From Parasediminibacterium sp051861445 (GTDB taxonomy: Bacteria > Bacteroidota > Bacteroidia > Chitinophagales > Chitinophagaceae): a DNA stretch of 64,000 nucleotides. The notes beneath the pieces are model-generated. The model was not told the DNA's origin. It saw only the letters and a list, made by a program, of their open reading frames with translations, and made no database searches. The stretch lies in contig JBHYCS010000011.1 of NCBI GenBank assembly GCA_051861445.1, positions 62,001-126,000 of the forward strand, written 5' to 3'. Of the stretch, positions 35,943 to 45,197 are shown one piece after another. How positions within the stretch are numbered: the first letter of the stretch is position 1; every line of letters starts with the position of its first letter. The translations under genes were made by a program, and so were the position numbers.

Positions 35943-37202
35943 TTAGTAGTGACATTTTTGACACTCAGTACCACCAATTTTCTCAACAGTAACACCTTTT
36001 GTGCTATCCATTTTTCCAGATTTTAAATCTGCATGGTATTTTTCATAAATACTATAGAAACCATTTCCTTTAAAATCTACTTTAGTTTCTCTGTGACAGT
36101 TAATACACCAACCCATACTTAAATCTGAATGCTGTTTTACCTCACCCATATTGGTAATATCACCATGACAAGTTTGACATTGTTGTTTACCTGCAACTAC
36201 GTGTTGAGCATGATTGAAATAAACGTGGTCAGGTAAATTGTGTATACGAACCCATTCAATTGGTTTAGCCTTTGAAGGATCCCAAGGTTTACCTTCTTCG
36301 AAACCAGCGTATTTATATAATTTCTTAATTTCTGCTGTACCATTTACTTCCTCTCCATCTTCATTAATGATTTTTTCGCCTTTATACTCATTGATTGCCA
36401 TGTGACAGTTCATACAAACGTTTACAGATGGTAAGGTTGCTTGTTTACCTTGATAAACACCAATATGACAATATTGACAATTGATTTGATTGATACCAGC
36501 ATGTACCTTGTGTGAATAATAAATAGGTTGCTCAGGCTGATAATCTTTACTTCTTCCGTAGTTAATTGCACCTTTTGTGGTGTAATAACCACCAACAATA
36601 AATAATAATACAACACCCATAGCAATGTAAGATTTGTTTTTCCAAAATGCCACAGGCTCAGGAGAAAGAATACCATCTTTATCGTCGGCTAATTTTTTAA
36701 GATTGCTATTAACTTGTAATAAAATTAAAGCAACAACTGCAAGAATTAATGTAAGAATTCCGAATAATAAAGAATTATCGCTTTCATCTGCCTTTGCCGT
36801 AGAATCTCCACCTGCAACCGATGGAACAGCAGTAGCAGCTTTTGCAGCTGTATTAATATATCCAATAATCGCCGCTATTTCTCCATCTGTTAAGCCAGGA
36901 AATGCGTTCATAGCAACTTTATTGTATTCATTATACAAATTGTTTGCATAAGCATCGCCTGTTTTCAAAAATGCAGCACTATTTCTAATCCATGCATACA
37001 ATTTTGTTTTGTCAGGCCAACGTTCTTCTACACCTGCAAGTGCTGGACCAGTTAACTTTTTATTTACAGCATGACAAGAAGCACAGTTTTGAGAGAAAAG
37101 TGCCTTACCATCTTGTGCCTGAACTGTATTTGAAAAAGAAATCGCCAATACTACCATTGACGCAACCCAAAACCTTCTAAAAAATCTTAAATGAGATGCC
37201 AT
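35943..37202 (-). CDS. actA: alternative complex III subunit ActA, hexaheme with fused N-terminal cytochrome c domain
   Basis: The longest frame begins at GTG 37208, but ATG 37202 directly before the signal peptide (MASHLRFFRRFWV) is preferred, giving 419 residues. Six CxxCH sites are visible: CASCH in an N-terminal class I domain, and CQYCH, CMNCH, CQTCH, CINCH and CQKCH in the C-terminal multiheme part. Between them lie two helices (FGILTLILAVVALILLQ; YIAMGVVLLFIVGGYYTTKG). The classical ActA is pentaheme, so the N-terminal monoheme domain is the extra one. It is the first gene of the ACIII-oxidase transcript, with a good promoter at 37251-37283. Confidence 0.94.
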   Translation of the reverse strand: MASHLRFFRRFWVASMVVLAISFSNTVQAQDGKALFSQNCASCHAVNKKLTGPALAGVEERWPDKTKLYAWIRNSAAFLKTGDAYANNLYNEYNKVAMNAFPGLTDGEIAAIIGYINTAAKAATAVPSVAGGDSTAKADESDNSLLFGILTLILAVVALILLQVNSNLKKLADDKDGILSPEPVAFWKNKSYIAMGVVLLFIVGGYYTTKGAINYGRSKDYQPEQPIYYSHKVHAGINQINCQYCHIGVYQGKQATLPSVNVCMNCHMAINEYKGEKIINEDGEEVNGTAEIKKLYKYAGFEEGKPWDPSKAKPIEWVRIHNLPDHVYFNHAQHVVAGKQQCQTCHGDITNMGEVKQHSDLSMGWCINCHRETKVDFKGNGFYSIYEKYHADLKSGKMDSTKGVTVEKIGGTECQKCHY

Positions 37203-37250
37203 ATTCACATTCTATTGTTTCAGTTGTGGAGAAATATCCTAACGAGGTTG

Positions 37251-37283
37251 CAAAAATATGACACGAGAGTGACAAAAGTACAA
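37251..37283 (-). promoter_or_regulatory. promoter of the act-cox operon
   Basis: On the minus strand TTG (37281-37283) and TATTTTTG (37251-37258), a full TAnnTTTG match, are 22 bases apart, the same spacing as in the ctaB promoter. The leader to the actA ATG (37202) is about 45 bases. An additional TTTG lies 14 bases from the -7 box and is less well placed. Confidence 0.6.
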
Positions 37284-37399
37284 TAGCTGAAAATTTTTTT
37301 TAGCCTTATGTGGCGTGGGTTTCAGGCGATTGTTGAATATTTACGTTGTGATATGAGAATTTAAATACACGAATCTGTTAAAGTGAAGTTTGTTTATTC

Positions 37400-37424
37400 A
37401 AGTTGAAAGTTCCTCAACTTTTTT
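37400..37424 (+). promoter_or_regulatory. terminator-like hairpin just before the DUF6787-purN genes
   Basis: A perfect 7-bp stem AAGTTGA / TCAACTT with a seven-base loop runs into six T, ending 16 bases before the ATG at 37440. No plus-strand gene lies directly upstream, so it would act in the leader as an attenuator or upstream insulator. It may also be chance in AT-rich DNA. Confidence 0.4.
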
Positions 37425-37439
37425 ATGCATTTTTGACGA

Positions 37440-37727
37440 ATGTTTCAAAAACTAAAAGACAAATGGAAGGTGAGTTGGTTACAATTTGCACTTGTAATCA
37501 GCACTTTCGCTATTGGAGGTAGTTTATGTGGATTTGTATCAAAAAAAATTCTGAATACACTATTTAACGACCGGGGTTTTATATATTATTTGGTTTACAT
37601 TTTGCTCATGACAGCAATTTGGCCGCTATGTGTATTAACTGTAAGCATTTTTTTAGGTCAATTTCGTTTTTTCAAAAATTATTTATTACGCATTTACAAG
37701 AAAATTACAAAGCAATCAAATGATTAA
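37440..37727 (+). CDS. DUF6787 family small membrane protein
   Basis: The 95-residue product has two helices (WLQFALVISTFAIGGSLCGFV; YYLVYILLMTAIWPLCVLTVSI) and a conserved FLGQFRFFKNYL tail with basic end. I recognise this pattern as DUF6787, a small Bacteroidota family of unknown role. Its 3' end overlaps the purN start by 8 bases, so the two are translated together. Confidence 0.85.
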   Translation: MFQKLKDKWKVSWLQFALVISTFAIGGSLCGFVSKKILNTLFNDRGFIYYLVYILLMTAIWPLCVLTVSIFLGQFRFFKNYLLRIYKKITKQSND

Positions 37728-38298
37728 CCACAAAACCAATGTTGCCATTTTTGCCTCAGGTGCTGGCAGCAATGCAGCAAAGTTGATTGCCTATTTTTCT
37801 AATCACCATCATATTCACATTCAATTAATTGTTTGCAATAAACCTAATGCAGGTGTAATTAGCATAGCAAGCAACAACAAAATTCCACACATTTTAATTG
37901 AAAAAGAGCAATTTTTTAGAGGCGATGCTTGTACAGGTATTTTAGAAGAATACCAGATTCACTTTATTGTTTTGGCAGGTTTTTTATGGAAAGTTCCTAA
38001 TTTACTCATTCAACATTTTCCTAATAAAATTATCAATATCCATCCTTCATTATTACCAAAATATGGAGGAAAAGGCATGTACGGACATTTTGTACATGAG
38101 GCCGTTTTGCAGCATAAAGAAACGGAAAGTGGCATTACAATTCATTATGTAAACGAAGAATTTGACAAAGGTGCACCCATTTTTCAAGCAAAATGCCCCG
38201 TTTTTGAAACAGACACGCCAGAAACTCTAGCTACACGTATACATGCACTAGAACATTTACATTTTGCACCTACAATCGAATCTGTTATTTGCAAATAA
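37720..38298 (+). CDS. purN: phosphoribosylglycinamide formyltransferase
   Basis: PurN transfers formyl from 10-formyl-tetrahydrofolate to GAR in purine synthesis. The 192-residue product has the GAR-binding loop FASGAGSNAAKLI and the catalytic triad Asn106, His108 (INIHPSLLPKYGG) and Asp149 (FDKGAPIFQ). Length is normal for bacterial PurN. The ATG lies inside the end of the DUF6787 gene. No other purine gene is nearby. Confidence 0.96.
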   Translation: MINHKTNVAIFASGAGSNAAKLIAYFSNHHHIHIQLIVCNKPNAGVISIASNNKIPHILIEKEQFFRGDACTGILEEYQIHFIVLAGFLWKVPNLLIQHFPNKIINIHPSLLPKYGGKGMYGHFVHEAVLQHKETESGITIHYVNEEFDKGAPIFQAKCPVFETDTPETLATRIHALEHLHFAPTIESVICK

Positions 38299-38406
38299 GT
38301 ACCATATTTCTATACTTTTTGAATCTCCTCTGTTAGTTATCAAATACTAAAAAAGATGTATTTGCTAAACAACTTGTGTTTCTAGTACGAAAAGCTATAA
38401 AATTTA

Positions 38407-38438
38407 TTTGGTTGTTAATTTTATTTAGATAAAATTTG
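38407..38438 (+). promoter_or_regulatory. possible promoter of the GH13 gene
   Basis: TTTG (38407-38410) is followed after 19 bases by TAAAATTTG (38430-38438), which resembles TAnnTTTG with one extra base. The leader to the ATG at 38493 would be about 50 bases. The imperfect box makes this tentative. Confidence 0.3.
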
Positions 38439-38492
38439 CTTCATTAATAAATGTGTAAAAATTACACATTAAAATTCAACAATCGCTTGTCT

Positions 38493-41400
38493 ATGAAACA
38501 TGTATCTACACTTTTGTGTTTTCTACTAGTAGCAACACTATCAAATGCACAGTTATTAAGCTGGTTTCCTTCATTTATTCAAGAAAGTTCTACTGGAGTT
38601 ACTATTGTTTGTGATGGAACGAAAGGAAATAGGGGCTTAAATAATTACAATCCCAACGATGTTTTCGTACATATTGGTGTAATTACCAATAAAAGTACAT
38701 CGTCTAGCAACTGGAAGTATACACCTTTTACATGGGGAACAACCAATGTAAATGCAAAAGCACAATCATTAGGTGGTAATCAGTGGGCTTTTACAATTAA
38801 TAGTTCGTTGCGTACTTTTTTTGGAATTACTGACCCAACAGAAACCATTACACATATTGCCATTTTGTTTAGATCTGGCAACGGAAATTTAAAAGCTGCA
38901 AATATTGATGGTAGCGACATGTACATTCCTGTATACAATAATAGTTTACAGGTAAGACTAGATGAGCCTTTTAAACAACCCATGTTTATTCCTACAATTG
39001 AGCCTATTACAAAAAATGTAGGCGATGCAATTTCTATTTCAGCATATGCAAGCCAAAGTGCAACCATCAGAATATTTTACAATGGAAATATCATTAATAC
39101 CACAACTGGTACTTCTGCAACCATAAACACAACTGTTACCGTTTCTGGAAATCAAGAAATAGTAGCTCAAGCAACGGTTGGTGCAAACGTAAAATCAGAT
39201 ACAATAAAATTTGTAGTAGCTTCTTCTAATACTGTTGCTGCTTTACCACAAGGCATTGTTGATGGAATTAATTACGACCCTAACGATGCTACATCGGCAA
39301 CATTGGTTTTATATGCACCCAACAAAAACAACATATTTGTAATAGGTGATTTTAATGATTGGAAACAATCTGCTGAATATCAAATGAATATTACACCTGA
39401 TGGCTTAAGATATTGGAAAAAAATAACTGGATTAACGCCTGGTGTTGAATACGGATATCAATTTTTAATAGACGGCACCTTAAAAGTACCAGACTATAAT
39501 ACTGAAAAGGTATTAGACCCGTGGAACGATCAATTTATTCCTTCAACAACATATCCTAATTTAAAACCTTATCCTACAGGTAAAACAACGGGTATTGTAA
39601 GTATTTTACAAACCAACAAGCCTAACTATAACTGGCAAGTTCCAAATTTCACAAGACCGAATAAACAAAATTTATTGGTGTATGAATTATTGATTAGAGA
39701 TTTTGATCCAGCACAAACATATCAAAAAGTAATAGATAGCTTACCATATTTAAAACGTCTTGGTATAAATACGATTGAATTAATGCCTGTTTTCGAATTC
39801 GAAGGCAATAATAGTTGGGGATATAATACCACATTTTACTTTGCTCCTGATAAAAATTATGGTACTGAAAACGATTTACGCAGATTTGTAGATGCTTGTC
39901 ATGCTCAAGGAATTGCTGTTGTTGTAGATATAGCATTGAACCATTCTTTTGGTCAATCTCCAATGGTTCAAATGTATTGGGATGGCACAAGACCTGCTGC
40001 AAACAGTCCATGGTTTTATCCAAATGCTAGACATCCATTTAATGTTGGCTTTGATATTAATCACAATACACAAGCAAGTAGAGATTTTGTAGACAGAGTT
40101 GTTACACATTGGCTAACGAAATATAAAATTGATGGTTTTAGATGGGACTTATCAAAAGGATTTACTTCTGACGATATGAATACTACCGATATCAATACAT
40201 GGTCATCTTACAGCCAAGGTAGAATTGATATTTGGAAAAGAATTTACGATAAAATGCAAGCCGTTTCTCCAAACTCATATTGTATTTTGGAACATTTAGG
40301 AAGTAATGGTGAAGAAGCTCAACTTGGCAATTATGGCATGTTGCTTTGGGGTAAAATGACAGAACAATACAATCAAGCAACTATGGGCTTTACAACTGGT
40401 TCTGATTTTTCTTCTGGCATTGATAGACAATTTTGGTCTCAAAGAAATTTAATTACTTATCAAGAAAGCCATGATGAAGAAAGATTAGCTTATAAAAACA
40501 AAAACTTTGGAAATACAGCTACAGATATTAGAACCAATTTAGCTACAAGTATGCAACGTAATGCAGCAGCAACAGCTATATTTTCTGTAATTCCTGGACC
40601 AAAAATGATTTGGCAATTTGGTGAAGTAGGTTATGATTACAGCATTAATCATTGTCAAAACAATACGGTTAGCGAAAACTGTCGTACAGATATGAAGCCA
40701 ATTAGATGGGATTATTATCAAGATGCTAGTCGAAAGAGTTTATACGATGTATATTCAAAACTATTTACGTTAAGAAACATGAGCCAATATGTGCCAACAT
40801 TCACGAATGGCTCTGTAACTAACAATGGAAATGCAACCTACGATTTAGGCGGTGCAGTTAAACAAATAAGAGTATTTGAAAGTAACTTGAGTGTAGTGGC
40901 TTTTGCAAACTTTGGTACTTCATCTCAATTTGTGAATATCAGCTTCCCTACTACAGGTAATTACTTTAAATATGTAAGTTCATTTTCTGGTAGTGAAACA
41001 ATTAATGTTACCAACTCATTTGTTTGGGGCTTCAACTTAAACCCTGGTGACTATGCTGTGTTTACAAGCAAAGACATTAACGCTTCTGCATTACCAGTTA
41101 GTTGGTTAAGCTTTACTGCTAATAAAGGTGTAAACAATACTGTAAACTTAGTTTGGAAAGTAAGCAATCAAGTAAACAACAATCGTTTTGAAATTGAAAG
41201 AAGCAGCAATGGAACTTCGTTTAGTACTATTGGCACTGTAGCTTCAAACAATACGGCTACAACAAATACCATACAATATGCTTATGCAGATTTATCTGCA
41301 CCAGCAGCTACCATTTACTATCGTATAAAACAAATAGACAACGATGGCAAGTTCAGCTATTCTTCTGTAGTGAAATTAGGTGCAAGTGTAGAAAGTAATT

Positions 41401-41636
41401 TATGGAAAGTAAATAATACACCTACAAGTATTGTTGTAAATACAAGCACAGACTTTAGCAATGTATCTTTCACATTAACAGATGTTTCTGGAAAAATATT
41501 ATTTACAAAAGCTTCGAAAAATGCAGTTAGTGGCGAAATGTTTACCATTCCCACACAACAGTTAAGTAAAGGTGTTTATGTTTTAAACATACAATCTAAC
41601 AAAGGCAATAAAGCCGAAAGAATAGTAGTACAATAA
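38493..41636 (+). CDS. secreted GH13 alpha-amylase-family enzyme with type IX secretion tail
   Basis: ATG 38493 starts a clear signal peptide (MKHVSTLLCFLLVATLSNAQ), so the upstream ATG at 38451 is not used; the product has 1047 residues. In order: an N-terminal beta domain, an early-set/CBM48-like domain (LYAPNKNNIFVIGDFNDWK), and a GH13 barrel with nucleophile Asp552 (GFRWDLSKGF), acid/base Glu600 (CILEHLG) and Asp661 (SHDEER), plus region I DIALNHSFG. Then come a C-terminal beta sheet, an FN3-like region and a type A sorting tail (LSKGVYVLNIQSNKGNKAERIV). It probably acts on starch or glycogen outside the cell. Substrate specificity within GH13 is not resolved. Confidence 0.94.
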   Translation: MKHVSTLLCFLLVATLSNAQLLSWFPSFIQESSTGVTIVCDGTKGNRGLNNYNPNDVFVHIGVITNKSTSSSNWKYTPFTWGTTNVNAKAQSLGGNQWAFTINSSLRTFFGITDPTETITHIAILFRSGNGNLKAANIDGSDMYIPVYNNSLQVRLDEPFKQPMFIPTIEPITKNVGDAISISAYASQSATIRIFYNGNIINTTTGTSATINTTVTVSGNQEIVAQATVGANVKSDTIKFVVASSNTVAALPQGIVDGINYDPNDATSATLVLYAPNKNNIFVIGDFNDWKQSAEYQMNITPDGLRYWKKITGLTPGVEYGYQFLIDGTLKVPDYNTEKVLDPWNDQFIPSTTYPNLKPYPTGKTTGIVSILQTNKPNYNWQVPNFTRPNKQNLLVYELLIRDFDPAQTYQKVIDSLPYLKRLGINTIELMPVFEFEGNNSWGYNTTFYFAPDKNYGTENDLRRFVDACHAQGIAVVVDIALNHSFGQSPMVQMYWDGTRPAANSPWFYPNARHPFNVGFDINHNTQASRDFVDRVVTHWLTKYKIDGFRWDLSKGFTSDDMNTTDINTWSSYSQGRIDIWKRIYDKMQAVSPNSYCILEHLGSNGEEAQLGNYGMLLWGKMTEQYNQATMGFTTGSDFSSGIDRQFWSQRNLITYQESHDEERLAYKNKNFGNTATDIRTNLATSMQRNAAATAIFSVIPGPKMIWQFGEVGYDYSINHCQNNTVSENCRTDMKPIRWDYYQDASRKSLYDVYSKLFTLRNMSQYVPTFTNGSVTNNGNATYDLGGAVKQIRVFESNLSVVAFANFGTSSQFVNISFPTTGNYFKYVSSFSGSETINVTNSFVWGFNLNPGDYAVFTSKDINASALPVSWLSFTANKGVNNTVNLVWKVSNQVNNNRFEIERSSNGTSFSTIGTVASNNTATTNTIQYAYADLSAPAATIYYRIKQIDNDGKFSYSSVVKLGASVESNLWKVNNTPTSIVVNTSTDFSNVSFTLTDVSGKILFTKASKNAVSGEMFTIPTQQLSKGVYVLNIQSNKGNKAERIVVQ

Positions 41637-41669
41637 TTTCTTAGCAAAGCAAGCAAGGTTCATATACAC

Positions 41670-41707
41670 AAAACCCGTTAACAATATGTTAGCGGGTTTT
41701 ATTTTTT
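41670..41707. terminator. bidirectional terminator between the GH13 gene and ackA
   Basis: A 13-bp stem with one wobble pair (AAAACCCGTTAAC with GTTAGCGGGTTTT) encloses AATAT. T-tracts exist on both strands, the longer on the plus side (TTTTATTTTTT). It serves two converging genes. Confidence 0.88.
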
Positions 41708-41725
41708 ATTACAACATAGTAAAAG

Positions 41726-42928
41726 CTACAAAGCACCAACCAAATTAAAACATTGTGTTGCAATTTCTAATTCTTCGTTTGTAGGCACCACTAATACCTT
41801 TACAGTTGCTGCTGTTTGTTGAATTTCTTTAATGCCAACTTGTTTAGTAGCATTTCTATTTTCATCTATTGTAATTCCTAAGTAACCTAAATTTTCTAAC
41901 ACAAAACTTCTTGTTAACGCATCGTTTTCGCCAACACCTGCTGTAAACACCAATGCATCTATACCATTTAAAACAGCAACATATGAACCAATGTATTTTT
42001 TAATACGATAGGCATACATTTCATAAGCTAGTTTTGCTTGTGCATCGCCTTTTTCAATAGCTGTTTTTATGTCTCTCATATCGCTTAAGCCCGTTAATCC
42101 AAACATCCCACTTTGTTTATTTAGTAAGGTATTTACATCTTGAATAGAATATCCCAATTGATTTACTAAATAAAATATTACAGATTGATCAATATCACCA
42201 GATCTTGTACCCATTACCAATCCATTCATTGGTCCAAAACCCATGGATGTATCTATACATTTTCCATCTTTTATAGCCGCTACACTACAGCCGTTTCCTA
42301 AATGAATAGTAATTATTTTAGCAGAAGGATTTTGTAAATAGGCTATCGTTTGCTCAGCTACATACTTGTGACTTGTACCATGAAATCCATACAAACGAAT
42401 TCCATGCTCATTATATAGTTGATTCGGAATAGCATATCTATAAGCTACAGCTGGAATTGTTTGATGAAAAGCGGTATCAAATACTGCAATTTGAGTTGCT
42501 TGTTTAAAGATTTTTTCTGCAACTTCAATTCCCAATAAATTAGCAGGATTGTGTAATGGTGCTAAAGAAAATAAGTTTTTAATCTGTTCTTTTACAGCAT
42601 CGGAAACAATAGTGGTTGCTGCAAAATGTTCACCACCATGTACTACTCTATGACCAACAACATGAATTTCATTTGGATTTTTAATTACACCTTTCTCTGC
42701 ATTTGTAAGCAATAAATTTACTGCTTGTAACCCATCTGCATGATTAGCAAGTGGTTGTATTTGTTGAATTACTTCTTCGTTTTGACTACGATATACTTTG
42801 TGCGTAATTACCGCATTTTCAAATCCAATTCTTTCTACCAAACCACTACAAATTAAATGAGCAGTAGGCATTTGAATCAATTGATATTTAATAGAACTAC
42901 TTCCAGAATTAATTACAAAAATATTCAT
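41726..42928 (-). CDS. ackA: acetate kinase
   Basis: The enzyme converts acetyl phosphate and ADP to acetate and ATP. The 400-residue product has the ASKHA-fold motifs INSGSSSIKYQL, VGHRVVHGGE, FGFHGTSHKYV-like (YGFHGTSHKYVAEQ), TIHLGNGCSVAAI and FTAGVGENDALTR. Two ATGs are adjacent (42931 and 42928). Ten bases separate it from pta upstream, so pta-ackA form the usual overflow/acetate pair and share the terminator at 41670. Confidence 0.97.
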   Translation of the reverse strand: MNIFVINSGSSSIKYQLIQMPTAHLICSGLVERIGFENAVITHKVYRSQNEEVIQQIQPLANHADGLQAVNLLLTNAEKGVIKNPNEIHVVGHRVVHGGEHFAATTIVSDAVKEQIKNLFSLAPLHNPANLLGIEVAEKIFKQATQIAVFDTAFHQTIPAVAYRYAIPNQLYNEHGIRLYGFHGTSHKYVAEQTIAYLQNPSAKIITIHLGNGCSVAAIKDGKCIDTSMGFGPMNGLVMGTRSGDIDQSVIFYLVNQLGYSIQDVNTLLNKQSGMFGLTGLSDMRDIKTAIEKGDAQAKLAYEMYAYRIKKYIGSYVAVLNGIDALVFTAGVGENDALTRSFVLENLGYLGITIDENRNATKQVGIKEIQQTAATVKVLVVPTNEELEIATQCFNLVGAL

Positions 42929-42940
42929 CATGTATTCTTT

Positions 42941-45031
42941 TTATTGTTGTGCTTGAATGGCAGTAATGATAACGGTATTGTAAATGTCATCTACTGTACA
43001 TCCTCTACTTAAATCGTTTACTGGTTTATTCAATCCTTGTAGCATTGGACCAATTGCTAAAGCTCCTGTTTCTCTTTGAACAGCTTTGTACGTATTATTT
43101 CCAGTATTTAAATCGGGAAAAATAAGCACACTTGCTTGTCCAGCAACTGATGAATTCGGCATTTTTTGTTTACCAACAGCAGGGTCTACAGCAGCATCGT
43201 ATTGAATGGGGCCTTCTACTTTCAAATCTGGTCTACGTTCTTTTACCAAAGCCGTTGCAATACGAACTTTTTCTACATCTTGACCTTGACCAGAATTGCC
43301 GGAAGAATACGAAAGCATTGCAATTCTTGGTTCAATGCCAAACATTAAACTGCTTTCTGCCGAAGAAATAGCAATATCAGCCAATTCTTCAGAAGTAGGA
43401 TTGGGATTTACGGCACAATCTCCAAAAACGCAAACTCTATCTGGTAAACACATGAAAAATACAGAAGAAACAGTTGCTACACCTGGCTTTGTTTTTACAA
43501 ATTGAAGAGCTGGTCTTATTGTATGTTGTGTTGTATGAATTGCTCCAGAAACCATACCATCTGCATGACCTTTATACACCATCATTGTTCCGAAATAAGA
43601 AACGTCTGTCATTAAATCTCTGGCCATTTCCATATTTACGTTCTTGTTTTTACGCAATTCAAACAAGGTTTCTACATAATCATTGTATAATTCTGAGTGA
43701 ACAGGATCAATAATTTGCACCGCATCGAAATTGAATGAAAGATTCAACCTTTTTACCGTTGCTTTTATTTCATCTACTTTTCCTAAAATTGTGAGTTGAA
43801 CAATATCTTTCTGCAACAACATGGCTGCTGCTGTAATAATTCTATCATCATTTCCTTCAGGTAAAACAATATGTTTTTTAGCTGTTTTTGCACGACTGGT
43901 TAATTGATACTGAAACATTCTTGGTGTAATGCCTTCTGATTGAAAAGTGATGATTTTATTTTCAATGATTTTTGTATCAATGTATTTCTCAAAAGTTTGA
44001 ATGGCTAAAGCAACTTTTCTAGTATTATCGGCATAAATTCTAGACTGAATATTTCCTACTTTGTTTACAGTTTCAAACGTTCCTCGTTCAACTTGAATTA
44101 TGGGAACAACAGTTTGTAATCCATCAATTAATCGAATAATTGGTTCTTCTGGCTCTAATCCACCGGTTAATAAAATGCCAGCAACTTTAGGGTAATTTTT
44201 AGATAAATTCGCTTGTAAAACAGCTACAATAATATCAGCTCTATCACCTGGAGTAACAATCAGTGTGTTTTCTTTTAATCTACTCAAGCAATTACGTAGT
44301 TGCATAGCACCAACAATAGAATGATCTACCTGATTAGATAATAAATGTTCGCCAAATAATATATCTCCACCTACTTCATCAAAAATTTCTTTCATTGTAG
44401 GGTTTCCTAAATCTTTATCAAAAGGAATAACAACACCTAGCACTTCTTTGGGTAAACGTTTATCCAAAATTTGTTTTAATTCATATGCATTAGAAGATTG
44501 TACTTTATTGGCAGTAATGGCCAAAACTTGTACTTCTTTATCTACAAAACTTTGATAAGTAGAAAGCAATTTGGCAGCTATATCTGATGCTGAACCTTCG
44601 GTGCCATTGATTAATAGGATTACCGGAATTCCCAAATTTTTAGCAATATCAATATTAACATCAAATTCAAACGTAACACCTTCACCCATATAATCGGTTC
44701 CTTCAACTACCACAAAATCATGTGCCGCTTCTAGCTTTTTATATTTAGAAATAATAGTATCAATAATATGTGCATCTTGTCCATTACTTCTTAAACGTAA
44801 AATTTCATCATGCGTAAAAGCATACATATCACTGTAACTTTCGTTTAGACCGAAATAAGAAACAATCGTTTCTATATGCACATCTTTTCCTTTTTCTAAG
44901 GGTTCATATACAATCGGTTTAAAATAGGCAATCTTTTTTGTTTTGCCCACCAACATATTTATCAATCCAAGAGTCATTACAGATTTTCCACTAAATGCAG
45001 TAGAAGAAGTAATGTAAATAGCATTTGACAT
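42941..45031 (-). CDS. pta: phosphate acetyltransferase (long form)
   Basis: The enzyme interconverts acetyl-CoA and acetyl phosphate. At 696 residues this is the long form: an N-terminal P-loop-like domain (SSTAFSGKSVMTLGLI), a DRTGG-type regulatory domain (about 215-325, TPGDRADIIVAVLQAN) and the catalytic PTA_PTB domain (about 370-690; HIVLPEGNDDRIITAA; NSSVAGQASVLIFPDLNTGN). It is transcribed before ackA. No consensus -7 box is evident in the 165 bases upstream. Confidence 0.97.
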   Translation of the reverse strand: MSNAIYITSSTAFSGKSVMTLGLINMLVGKTKKIAYFKPIVYEPLEKGKDVHIETIVSYFGLNESYSDMYAFTHDEILRLRSNGQDAHIIDTIISKYKKLEAAHDFVVVEGTDYMGEGVTFEFDVNIDIAKNLGIPVILLINGTEGSASDIAAKLLSTYQSFVDKEVQVLAITANKVQSSNAYELKQILDKRLPKEVLGVVIPFDKDLGNPTMKEIFDEVGGDILFGEHLLSNQVDHSIVGAMQLRNCLSRLKENTLIVTPGDRADIIVAVLQANLSKNYPKVAGILLTGGLEPEEPIIRLIDGLQTVVPIIQVERGTFETVNKVGNIQSRIYADNTRKVALAIQTFEKYIDTKIIENKIITFQSEGITPRMFQYQLTSRAKTAKKHIVLPEGNDDRIITAAAMLLQKDIVQLTILGKVDEIKATVKRLNLSFNFDAVQIIDPVHSELYNDYVETLFELRKNKNVNMEMARDLMTDVSYFGTMMVYKGHADGMVSGAIHTTQHTIRPALQFVKTKPGVATVSSVFFMCLPDRVCVFGDCAVNPNPTSEELADIAISSAESSLMFGIEPRIAMLSYSSGNSGQGQDVEKVRIATALVKERRPDLKVEGPIQYDAAVDPAVGKQKMPNSSVAGQASVLIFPDLNTGNNTYKAVQRETGALAIGPMLQGLNKPVNDLSRGCTVDDIYNTVIITAIQAQQ

Positions 45032-45197
45032 AACTTATAAATAAAGAATTGAGTAATAGCATGAAACATTCAACCACAAAAGTTGCAGTTTTTATTAAAC
45101 ATTTTACTGATAAAAATCAGTATTACTTGTAAAAAAACATGAATTATGTCAGTAAAGTGAAAGATTGTACTGAAATAAATGGCAAATGATTGAATAC

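Noticed and set aside
45106..45121. ACTGAT-AAAA-ATCAGT hairpin between the GH53 and pta genes
   Set aside because: The stem is only 6 bp, AT-rich, without a T-tract, and 76 bases past the GH53 stop; not listed as a terminator.
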